From positions 1 to 33,529 of the forward strand of contig JAGFZV010000027.1 of assembly GCA_017889545.1 (NCBI GenBank): 33,529 nucleotides of DNA, in the 5' to 3' direction. Of this stretch, positions 26,868-33,529 are shown piece by piece. Positions within the stretch are counted from its first letter, which is position 1. Each line of letters starts with the position of its first letter. Position numbers and translations under genes: made by a program. The notes under the pieces are model-generated. The model did not search any database. It was not told the origin of the DNA and worked only from the letters and a program-made list of their open reading frames with translations. The DNA comes from Bacillota bacterium. GTDB taxonomy: Bacteria; Bacillota; Negativicutes; CTSoil-072.

Positions 26868-26893
26868 AGTGAGACTATGTCCCTAGGGACAAT

Positions 26894-26931
26894 AAAAAAT
26901 CAGGTGGAGTTTTGACTCCACCTGATTTTTT
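26894..26931 (+). terminator. Intrinsic terminator after PFOR
   Basis: AAAAAATCAGGTGGAGT (26894-26910) pairs with ACTCCACCTGATTTTTT (26915-26931) around TTTG; the stem ends in six T. Perfect rho-independent structure. Confidence 0.92.
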
Positions 26932-26949
26932 CATCGTACCAAGCTGTTG

Positions 26950-26992
26950 AAAAGGTCGATCTGCTTTGTTATTCTTAGCATCTCGACCTTTT
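26950..26992 (-). terminator. Terminator of lexA
   Basis: AAAAGGTCGA (26950-26959) and TCGACCTTTT (26983-26992) form a ten-base stem. On the minus strand it lies 24 bases after the lexA stop. Confidence 0.6.
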
Positions 26993-27016
26993 TGAATAGC
27001 CTGATATTCTATTCGT

Positions 27017-27643
27017 TCATATTTTGCGGAACAGACCGACTGCTTTGCCGATAATTGAAACGTTTTGCGCATAAATCGGTTCCATAGTATCGTTTTCGGG
27101 TTGCAGGCGTATGCGGCCTTTTTCGCGATAAAAGCGTTTAATGGTCGCTTCTTCGCCGTCAATCAGTGCTACGACAATATCCCCATTTTCTGCGGTCGCG
27201 CCTTCTTTTACAACGATATAGTCACCATCCAAAATCCCGGCATTAATCATGCTTTCGCCGCTGATTGTCAGCATAAACACATTTTCAGCGTTGCCGACTA
27301 GCTCAGCCGGCAAGGGATAGGTTTCTTCGATATTTTCAAGGGCAAGGATTGGTTGGCCGGCAGCAACCCTGCCGACTAGCGGTACCGGTATCAGCGTTTG
27401 GCTTCGCCAAGGCGCTTCATCCAAAATTTCAATCGCCCGCGGCTTCGTCGGATCACGGCGGATGAGACCCAAGGCTTCCAGTTTACCCAAGTGAAAATGG
27501 ACTGTGGAACTGGAGCTGAGTCCGACCATTTGCCCGATTTCTCTAACAGACGGGGGATACCCTTTTGTACGGAGATGTTGTTTAATACAATCAAGAATTT
27601 CTTGCTGTTTATGGGTTAATGGGGCTGACGTCTCATTACTCAT
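27017..27643 (-). CDS. lexA: LexA SOS repressor
   Basis: A 208-residue repressor of the DNA-damage response. N-terminal winged helix with [15 protein letters not shown], then [29 protein letters not shown]. The C-terminal S24 peptidase-like part has the self-cleavage pair Ala95-Gly96 (VAAGQP), Ser131 in SGESM and Lys169 in ATIKR. RecA filaments trigger cleavage in the family. A frame start at 27655 is only the GTG inside the ribosome binding site GAGGTGAT; the ATG at 27643 is correct. It is divergent from a LysM gene, as lexA is from yneA in Bacillus, and both have SOS boxes. Confidence 0.96.
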   Translation of the reverse strand: MSNETSAPLTHKQQEILDCIKQHLRTKGYPPSVREIGQMVGLSSSSTVHFHLGKLEALGLIRRDPTKPRAIEILDEAPWRSQTLIPVPLVGRVAAGQPILALENIEETYPLPAELVGNAENVFMLTISGESMINAGILDGDYIVVKEGATAENGDIVVALIDGEEATIKRFYREKGRIRLQPENDTMEPIYAQNVSIIGKAVGLFRKI

Positions 27644-27664
27644 TTCAATTATCACCTCGTAAAT

Positions 27665-27694
27665 ATTATAGCATAAGCAATATCACAAACACAA
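27665..27694 (-). promoter_or_regulatory. lexA promoter
   Basis: On the minus strand TTGTGT (27694-27689), 18 bases, then a perfect TATAAT (27670-27665). The -35 lies inside the SOS box, which explains autorepression. Confidence 0.6.
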
Positions 27695-27699
27695 GTTCG
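27686..27699. promoter_or_regulatory. SOS box of lexA
   Basis: On the minus strand CGAACTTGTGTTTG, which fits the Gram-positive LexA consensus (CGAAC-N4-GTTYG). It covers the lexA -35. Confidence 0.75.
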
Positions 27700-27717
27700 A
27701 AATATTGCACAAAACGC

Positions 27718-27747
27718 TTGCACTGAACATATGTACTATGATACAAT
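27718..27747 (+). promoter_or_regulatory. Promoter of the LysM gene
   Basis: TTGCAC (27718-27723), 18 bases, TACAAT (27742-27747). An SOS-box-like sequence lies between the two hexamers. Confidence 0.55.
27725..27736. promoter_or_regulatory. SOS box of the LysM gene (one mismatch)
   Basis: GAACATATGTAC differs from GAAC-N4-GTTC at one base. It fills the space between the -35 and -10 of the LysM promoter, an effective repressor position. Confidence 0.6.
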
Positions 27748-27778
27748 AAAATCAAACATACGTTCAGGAGTGATGATT

Positions 27779-28039
27779 ATGCGTTTGCTGTTTGGAATAC
27801 TTTTAGGAATGATTTTGTGTTTTGGATTTGCATCGGCAAATTCGTCTGATCGGGCGAACCAGATTACATATGAAGTTGTGCGTGTTCAACCGGGTGATAC
27901 CGTATGGGGAATAGCAGGTCGGTATACGGGCAGCCGTGACGATATCAGAGAAACGGTAATGGCAATTCGTCAGGCAAACCAATTAAACCGTAATGCCGAT
28001 GTTTATATTGGACAAGCATTGAAGATCCCGGTAAAATGA
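27779..28039 (+). CDS. Small LysM protein, YneA-like SOS cell-division inhibitor candidate
   Basis: An 86-residue protein. The ATG at 27779 is eight bases after AGGAG; earlier in-frame starts lie in or before that site. Residues 1-20 are a signal/membrane anchor (MRLLFGILLGMILCFGFASA). The rest is one LysM domain, from YEVVRVQPGDTVWGIAGRY to VYIGQALKIPVK, with the sequence DTVWGIA at its core. LysM domains bind peptidoglycan. Bacillus yneA, an SOS-induced division inhibitor with the same anchor-LysM plan, is likewise divergent from lexA. With the SOS box this makes a YneA-type function likely, by position and architecture. Sequence identity was not measured. Confidence 0.8.
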   Translation: MRLLFGILLGMILCFGFASANSSDRANQITYEVVRVQPGDTVWGIAGRYTGSRDDIRETVMAIRQANQLNRNADVYIGQALKIPVK

Positions 28040-28080
28040 AGGAAAGCGGAACAATCGCAATAGGGTCGAACGGCATGAAA

Positions 28081-28120
28081 ATTAGCCGGCAGGGAGGATT
28101 TTTCTCTCTTGCCGGCTAAT
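28081..28120 (+). terminator. Terminator after the LysM gene
   Basis: ATTAGCCGGCA (28081-28091) pairs with TGCCGGCTAAT (28110-28120), and the stem extends by some weaker pairs. No long T-run follows. Confidence 0.65.
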
Positions 28121-28207
28121 GTAGTATATGCAATTTTTTACTGTTGACAACAACAAACTCCCTGCAAAATAATGAGACTTTTTCAACGGTCTCCTAGGAG
28201 GCGCATG

Positions 28208-29365
28208 ATGCGTTTTATCCATACATCAGACTGGCACTTGGGCAGAATTTTTTATGGAGAACATTTGACTACAGACCAAAACCACGTATTGCACAATTTC
28301 TTGGATTTGGTTGCTGATGTTCGGCCTCAGGCGGTTCTTATCGCCGGCGATATCTATGACCGTGCTGTTCCCCCGGTTGAAGCGGTCGAACTCTTGGATG
28401 AAATTTTGGCTCGTCTGACTATTGACATGAGGATCCCGGTGATCATGATTGCCGGCAATCATGACAGTCCGGAACGAGTTGGGTTTGGCAATCGCCTTTT
28501 GGCGAAACAGGGGTTGCATGTAATCGGTTCTCTTGCCAGTCCGGTCTCAACAGTGGTTCTTGAAGATGAATTTGGCCCGGTGCATTTTGTGCCGATCACT
28601 TACGCAGAGCCTTCTGTCGTGAGAGTGACGTTCGGTATTGAAGACACGGTGAACCATGAGCAGGCGATGCAATTTCTTGTTCGCCAGTCTATTGCCGCTA
28701 TTCCCGCCGGGCAACGCGCTGTTGCGATTGCTCATGCCTATATTACCGGTGGCGAAGATAGTGAATCGGAGCGTCCGTTGACTGTTGGCGGCAGCGGAAC
28801 TGTCAGTTCCGGCATCTTTCAATCATTTCATTATACGGCGCTGGGACATCTTCATAAAGCGCAGCGTGCCGGCGCAGACAATATCCGCTATAGCGGATCC
28901 CTGCTGAAATACTCTTTTGGTGAAACTGGACAGAATAAAGGCGTATGCTTGATTGACATGGACCGTACAGGGAATACTGCGGTCCAATTTGTACCGCTCA
29001 AACCACGCCGTGATGTACGATGTATTGAAGGATATATGAACGATCTATTGAAAGCGCCAACTTCTTTTTCCGGACAAGAGGATTATATTATGGCTAATTT
29101 ACTGGATGAACAGCCGGTGCTTGACCCGATGGGGCGCTTGCGGCAAATTTATCCGAATATATTGGGAGCTAGTCGAAAGATCGTCACTGCCGCTACGGAT
29201 TTGAATGGACCGGCAGGTGACCATCGATCTTTATCCGAACAAGAACTTTTTCATTCTTTCTTTGAACAGGTAGCAGGCAGAGCTTTGTCCGCTCAGGAAA
29301 ATTCTTTATTTTGCCGCATTGTTGAAGACGTATTCCGGGAAAATCAGGAGGCAGGAACCAGATGA
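28208..29365 (+). CDS. sbcD: SbcD, nuclease subunit of the SbcCD DNA end-processing complex
   Basis: A 385-residue Mre11-type phosphoesterase. The metal-binding motifs are present: HTSDWHLGR (residues 5-13), AGDIYDRAVPP (46-56), AGNHDSPERVGF (82-93), IAHAYITGG (about 176-184) and the GHLHKAQ ending the core (about 214-220). With SbcC it cuts hairpins and protein-blocked ends using Mn(II). A longer frame starts at 28172, but AGGAGG is six bases before the ATG at 28208. The stop overlaps the sbcC start by four bases (ATGA). Confidence 0.95.
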   Translation: MRFIHTSDWHLGRIFYGEHLTTDQNHVLHNFLDLVADVRPQAVLIAGDIYDRAVPPVEAVELLDEILARLTIDMRIPVIMIAGNHDSPERVGFGNRLLAKQGLHVIGSLASPVSTVVLEDEFGPVHFVPITYAEPSVVRVTFGIEDTVNHEQAMQFLVRQSIAAIPAGQRAVAIAHAYITGGEDSESERPLTVGGSGTVSSGIFQSFHYTALGHLHKAQRAGADNIRYSGSLLKYSFGETGQNKGVCLIDMDRTGNTAVQFVPLKPRRDVRCIEGYMNDLLKAPTSFSGQEDYIMANLLDEQPVLDPMGRLRQIYPNILGASRKIVTAATDLNGPAGDHRSLSEQELFHSFFEQVAGRALSAQENSLFCRIVEDVFRENQEAGTR

Positions 29366-32300
29366 AACCGCTATTTTTATCTATGAGCGCCTTTGGTCCA
29401 TATGCTGAAAAAGAAGTAATTGATTTTAGCCATTTACAAAACAGAAAGTTTTTCTTGATACATGGGCCGACAGGATCTGGTAAGACGACCCTTTTGGATG
29501 CAATGTGTTATGCGCTATATGGCGATACGAGCGGTGCGATGCGTAGTGGGAAAATGATGCGCAGCAACTATGCCGATGTATCGATTCCCACTGAAATACT
29601 CTTTGATTTTGCAATCGGCAATACGTTTTATCGCGTCTGCCGGCATCCTGAACAGGAATATCGCAAAAAACGCGGTGAAGGAACGACGGTTCAGAAGGAA
29701 GCGGCCGATTTGTTTCTGCTGGATGAACAGCGGCAGGAAGTATCCGTTCTGGCATCTGGAGCTACCCGGGTCACCGAGCAGATCTGCAATTTGTTGGGAT
29801 TCAAGTGCGATCAGTTTCGCCAGGTGGTTCTTTTGCCGCAAGGAGATTTTCGCCGGTTACTGACAGCAAGTTCAATAGAACGGCAGGAAATTATGCAGAC
29901 ATTGTTCCGTACCGAAGTTTATCAAATGATCGAGATGAAATTGAAGAATAAAGCGGATGAAATAAAAAAGCAGTTTGAAGAACTGCGAAAGCAAGTTGTT
30001 TGGATTTTACAAGAAGCGGATGTACAGAATGAAGCGGAATTGCAAGATAGACTGACGGAAAATCAGCAAAAAATGAATTTGCTGGCAGCACAGGCAGCAG
30101 CGCTGCAAAAAAAATTACAGGCAGCGCACGAGGACGCGACTAAGGGACGACTTGTGCAGCAAAAACTAATGGAGTGCGAACAGGCGACTCTTGAGTTAAC
30201 GAACCTGCAGGAAAAAACAGCAATTGTTGAGCAAAAGAGGTGCGAATTAGAACGTTCTGACAAGGCGGCTGGTTTGTTTGACGCCGAAAAAAACGTATTG
30301 CAGCTTCGTGATGATGTAAAAACATTGCTGGAATTGTACCGAAAATGTGAAGGAAGCTGCCAGCTTGCGGATAAAAACCGGGTACAGGCTCGGGAATTGG
30401 CAGCAAACGAAGCGGCCAAAGAAGAAGAACGGGAAACTGCCCGGCGACGATGCCACTATTTGCAGGAACTCACGGGCCGTTCAAAAGAACTGCTTCTTGC
30501 TCAACAGCAAGAACGATTAGCCAAACAAGAATTTGAAAAGATGGATGGCTTGCGCCAAAATGCTGCGAAGCGGTTACAGACGATGGAAATGGAACTTGCT
30601 GCTCATATTGAACAGCGGGAAGCTTTAGCCGCGATAGCGGCTGAACGGGCGGAACGGAATATTGCGCTCGAAGCGCTGCAAACCATGATAGACAAAAGGA
30701 AAACGTTGGTTGTTTTGCAAAAAGAGGCGAAACAGCTTGAACAACAGCTTGGGCAGCAAATAAAGAGCGTTGCAGTTCTAGAACAAGATTATTTTCAGGC
30801 CAAAGATAAACTGGATTTATTGCGAACGCAATGGACGAATGGACAGGCCGCAGTGATGGCGCATACTCTTCAGAAGGGTCAGCCTTGCCCGGTCTGCGGA
30901 TCGCATGAACATCCTCAAAAAGCAGTTGCAATTGGGATTTTGCCCAGCGAGGCGGAAATAAAAGCCATACAGATTCAATTTGAGAGAATTGATGCAGACA
31001 AATTAGCAGGTCAGTTAAAATTAAACAGCCTTCAAACAGCCTATCAAAATTTACTTGCGCAGGCGAAAGCCAAAGAAGAAGAGTTATCGGCGGATAACCG
31101 TCTGCTTTCGGAAACGGAAGCACAATCCGCTGTTGCTGCAGCGCAGAAACAGGTTGCAGAAGCAGAAGCTGCTCAGAAAAAACTAATTACCTGTGATTCT
31201 GTTATTCATGACAGTAAGGAGAAGAAAAAACAAATTGTCGATGAACATCAATCGCTGGAATTGCAGCATCAAACCGCGAATGCCAATTGGCGGGCCGCGC
31301 AGGCGATTGTTTGTGAACGGGCAAATGTAGTGCCGGAAGAATATCGCCAGGAAATGGCGCTGAGAGCTGCACAGCAAAAGGCGGATCATTGCTTAAAACA
31401 GCTTCAGGAGCAGCACGAGGCAGCTCGCAAAAAAGCAGAGGAAGCGGAAAAAACATTTAGCAGCGCGAAAACTGCATTACAGCACACAGAAGAAGATCTG
31501 AAGATGAAAAATGAACGATTGAAGCAGGAAACCGCTGCCTTTACTGAGCGTTTGACGGCTGCCGGGTTTGCAAATGAGGCAGTTTATCTGGCGTCGCGCA
31601 AAACAACAGGAGATCGTGAGCGATTGCGTGACGCGATCCAAAAATTCGATTTCAACCTGGCAGCGGCTTTGGATCGACAAACACGCTTGCTGGCCGAAAC
31701 CCAAGGTCTGGCAACGCCTGATCTTGCTGGTTTGGAAGAGAAACTGCGCATCATACAGGAACAGTATAATCAAAATAGCGGAGAACAAGGAAAATTAACA
31801 GATGTTCTTGCGCGGGAGAAAGGTTGGTTGACGAATTTATCCCGGCTGACACTGGCGTTAGATGAACTGGAAAAAGAATACGAAATCGTCAGCGTATTGG
31901 CAGAAGTGGCCAATGGCAAGGGCATCAATCAATACGGCGTGACGCTGCAGCGGTTTGTTCTGGGCGCATTGCTTGACGATGTTGCGTCAGCTGCTAATCT
32001 GCGCTTGCAGAAGATGAGCCGGGGCCGTTATTATCTGCAGCGAACATTAGACCGGGCGCGGCGAAATTCGGCTGCGGGTCTTGAATTGGAAGTGTTTGAT
32101 AACAATACGGGGGTCGCCCGTAATGTAAATACGTTATCCGGCGGCGAAACTTTCCTTGCGTCGTTATCGCTGGCGCTTGGTTTGGCGGATGTTGTTCAAG
32201 CCTATTCCGGGGGGATACGTTTGGATACAATGTTTATTGATGAAGGCTTCGGCTCGTTGGATCCGGAAACCCTCGATTTTGCAATTAAAACCTTGCTGGA

Positions 32301-32427
32301 TTTACAGCAGGAAGGCCGGCTGATCGGGATTATTTCGCATGTGCCGGAATTAAAAGAGAGAATTGATACCCGTTTGGAAATTAGTTTTACCGCTCGCGGG
32401 AGTAAGGCGGAATTCAAGATTGGTTGA
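29362..32427 (+). CDS. sbcC: SbcC, ATPase subunit of SbcCD (Rad50-like)
   Basis: A 1021-residue SMC-like ATPase. Walker A is GPTGSGKTT (about 35-43). Long coiled coils fill about 175-880 and are broken by the zinc hook CPVC (Cys509, Cys512) that joins two molecules. The C-terminal lobe has the signature LSGGE (925-929) and Walker B MFIDEGFGSLD (Asp960, Glu961). It works with SbcD to open and cut DNA ends and hairpins; ATP drives the conformational change. Length is normal for the family. Start ATG 29362 overlaps sbcD and is coupled with it. Confidence 0.96.
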   Translation: MKPLFLSMSAFGPYAEKEVIDFSHLQNRKFFLIHGPTGSGKTTLLDAMCYALYGDTSGAMRSGKMMRSNYADVSIPTEILFDFAIGNTFYRVCRHPEQEYRKKRGEGTTVQKEAADLFLLDEQRQEVSVLASGATRVTEQICNLLGFKCDQFRQVVLLPQGDFRRLLTASSIERQEIMQTLFRTEVYQMIEMKLKNKADEIKKQFEELRKQVVWILQEADVQNEAELQDRLTENQQKMNLLAAQAAALQKKLQAAHEDATKGRLVQQKLMECEQATLELTNLQEKTAIVEQKRCELERSDKAAGLFDAEKNVLQLRDDVKTLLELYRKCEGSCQLADKNRVQARELAANEAAKEEERETARRRCHYLQELTGRSKELLLAQQQERLAKQEFEKMDGLRQNAAKRLQTMEMELAAHIEQREALAAIAAERAERNIALEALQTMIDKRKTLVVLQKEAKQLEQQLGQQIKSVAVLEQDYFQAKDKLDLLRTQWTNGQAAVMAHTLQKGQPCPVCGSHEHPQKAVAIGILPSEAEIKAIQIQFERIDADKLAGQLKLNSLQTAYQNLLAQAKAKEEELSADNRLLSETEAQSAVAAAQKQVAEAEAAQKKLITCDSVIHDSKEKKKQIVDEHQSLELQHQTANANWRAAQAIVCERANVVPEEYRQEMALRAAQQKADHCLKQLQEQHEAARKKAEEAEKTFSSAKTALQHTEEDLKMKNERLKQETAAFTERLTAAGFANEAVYLASRKTTGDRERLRDAIQKFDFNLAAALDRQTRLLAETQGLATPDLAGLEEKLRIIQEQYNQNSGEQGKLTDVLAREKGWLTNLSRLTLALDELEKEYEIVSVLAEVANGKGINQYGVTLQRFVLGALLDDVASAANLRLQKMSRGRYYLQRTLDRARRNSAAGLELEVFDNNTGVARNVNTLSGGETFLASLSLALGLADVVQAYSGGIRLDTMFIDEGFGSLDPETLDFAIKTLLDLQQEGRLIGIISHVPELKERIDTRLEISFTARGSKAEFKIG

Positions 32428-33040
32428 TTAATGGTGGATATAAAACCGCAATATAAAAAAAGGAAGGTGCTAGTAATGAAATATTGCCTTATTGGTCTAT
32501 TATTCCTTTTTCTGGTATATTCGCCGATCAATGCGTTTGCCGGGACGCTAGAAGATTATGAAGAAGCCCGTAAAATCCATATTGCCGCTGGAGCAAGTGT
32601 AGCGGCCTATGAAGGCCGGATTGGTGATTTGGCTGCTCGGTACTTGGAGCAGGCTGGCTGGCAAGTTGACCATTATATCCAAGCAGAGGGGCGTAGCGGT
32701 GCCCGTTTTATAGTGGCGAAAAAAATACATCCGGATACTTTTCCGGTCTATATTGTAGCTATTGTCGGTACAGAAAATGGCAAAGATGTAAAAATTGATC
32801 TAAAGATTGATAAAGTTTATTTTGCCGGCAGCAATTTCGGGGAATTTACGAGTAATGCCGCCAAAAAAGATGTACCCGATACAGAACCTAAAGTTCACAA
32901 AGGATTTAATGAATTTGTACAAGCCGGTCCGGCAGCTGTGTTGCAGAATCCTCACAATGTTCGCCTGTCGCTGCCGGATCTTCTCCGGGCTGATAACAAG
33001 TCGAAAGTATACCTTGTTGGCCATAGTTTGGGTGGTGCTG

Positions 33041-33138
33041 CGGCAATTTTGACCGGAGCTAGACTTATCAGTATGGGGATTGATCCGGCCCAGATTGAAG
33101 TGATTACTTTTGGCGCACCTGCTGTTGGCAATGCTGCA
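33041..33138 (+). repeat. 98-bp tandem repeat, copy 1
   Basis: Begins CGGCAATTTTGACCGG and ends GGCAATGCTGCA. It is identical to copy 2 except T at the base that is C in copy 2 (GATTACTT against GATCACTT). Confidence 0.95.
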
Positions 33139-33236
33139 CGGCAATTTTGACCGGAGCTAGACTTATCAGTATGGGGATTGATCCGGCCCAGATTGAAGTG
33201 ATCACTTTTGGCGCACCTGCTGTTGGCAATGCTGCA
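33139..33236 (+). repeat. 98-bp tandem repeat, copy 2
   Basis: Follows copy 1 without spacer. 98 is not a multiple of three, so the duplication frameshifts the lipase gene. One base in 98 differs from copy 1. Confidence 0.95.
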
Positions 33237-33529
33237 TTCACTGATAGATTCCAAGCAGTTCTTCGTGTGACGCGAATTGTCAATTCCGGTGATCCGATAC
33301 CTGGTATTTTACAAAACCGCGGTTACCGGCAATTTGGCAAAGAAATCGAATGGGCTTGGCAAGATGATATCAATGGTCCTCATAAATTGATTGGTTATGT
33401 CGATTCTGCGATCAAAAACTATTATGACAAACGCCGCCAGGCTGTGGAGGACGGAACTCTTGTATTCGCTGATGAAAAATCAATAAATTTGCCGCGCGTT
33501 TATATTGCTCCGCTTCAAAATAACCTTCC

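Larger units (their letters stand above)
32476..33529 (+). pseudogene. Secreted class 3 lipase, disrupted by a tandem duplication (continues past window)
   Basis: The ATG at 32476 follows an AAGGAAGG site and starts a signal peptide (MKYCLIGLLFLFLVYSP...). The mature part has the class 3 lipase nucleophile motif GHSLGGAAAI (Ser184) followed by ITFGAPAVGN. A 98-bp duplication (33041-33138 and 33139-33236) shifts the frame, giving a stop at 33148-33150, so the intact frame yields only 224 residues. In the shifted frame from 33237 the lipase continues: IVNSGDPIPG (the Asp) and NGPHKLIGY (the His), followed by further sequence to the window end. Removing either copy restores one open frame with all three catalytic residues. 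The family hydrolyses acylglycerols. Confidence 0.8.

Noticed and set aside
26877-26890. Palindrome TGTCCCTAGGGACA-like sequence after PFOR
   Set aside because: Too short and placed just before a complete terminator; it has no second copy in the window, and only superficially resembles the GGAC/GTCC hairpins at 2439-2621.
32800-33254. Two similar minus-strand ORFs with a repeated peptide segment
   Set aside because: They only reflect the 98-bp duplication read on the opposite strand of the lipase gene.

Overview
The window looks like a piece of chromosome from an anaerobic Firmicute. Strong GGAGG-type ribosome binding sites are frequent. A single-chain pyruvate:ferredoxin oxidoreductase, an indolepyruvate:ferredoxin oxidoreductase and a butyrate kinase homologue point to fermentation. 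LexA and its neighbour carry Gram-positive SOS boxes. Moderate GC, a TRAP transporter and an exopolysaccharide-type deacetylase would fit the Negativicutes (Sporomusaceae-like), but that placement is inference.

Layout. 1-324: C-terminal end of an arylsulfatase. 325-1381: decayed or low-coding stretch with a branched inverted-repeat structure, a degenerate tRNA-Arg(UCU)-like remnant followed by a hairpin, and one small minus-strand ORF. 1382-2191: iron-sulfur flavoprotein. 2282-2690: separate minus-strand unit for a 40-residue, very acidic peptide, with a predicted ~250-nt leader holding two copies of a hairpin motif. 6481-2743 (minus): TRAP transporter dctP-dctQ-dctM followed by an IclR regulator. 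6823-9240: membrane-anchored SagB-like nitroreductase (minus), small zinc-ribbon protein, cation diffusion facilitator. 9373-14694: tightly packed seven-gene surface-glycan operon (GT-C transferase, soluble polyprenyl-phosphate glycosyltransferase, DUF2304 protein, EamA/ArnE-like flippase, FemAB/GNAT-like transferase, methyltransferase, DUF3473-type polysaccharide deacetylase). 14755-16473: RraA-like aldolase and an alpha/beta hydrolase. 16554-22630: LysR regulator divergent from an ACS-family transporter, butyrate kinase-like gene, iorA and iorB. 22783-26867: NifU-domain protein and pyruvate:ferredoxin oxidoreductase. 27017-28039: divergent lexA and a YneA-like LysM gene sharing an SOS control region. 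28208-32427: sbcD-sbcC. 32476 to the window end: class 3 lipase disrupted by a 98-bp tandem duplication.

How the parts may work together. The glycan operon has the pieces for a lipid-linked sugar route: activation on a polyprenyl phosphate, flipping, transfer outside, then acyl/aminoacyl, methyl and deacetyl modification. The LysR-to-iorB block looks like energy-conserving oxidation of aryl or branched 2-oxo acids: IorAB would make acyl-CoA and reduced ferredoxin, and the kinase would recover ATP. No phosphotransacylase lies nearby. A BenM/CatM-type site (ATAC-N7-GTAT) lies in the divergent promoter region. LexA, the LysM protein and SbcCD form a DNA-damage neighbourhood. No CRISPR array, insertion sequence, intact rRNA or intact tRNA was seen. 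All assignments come from reading motifs and translations; no database search was run.
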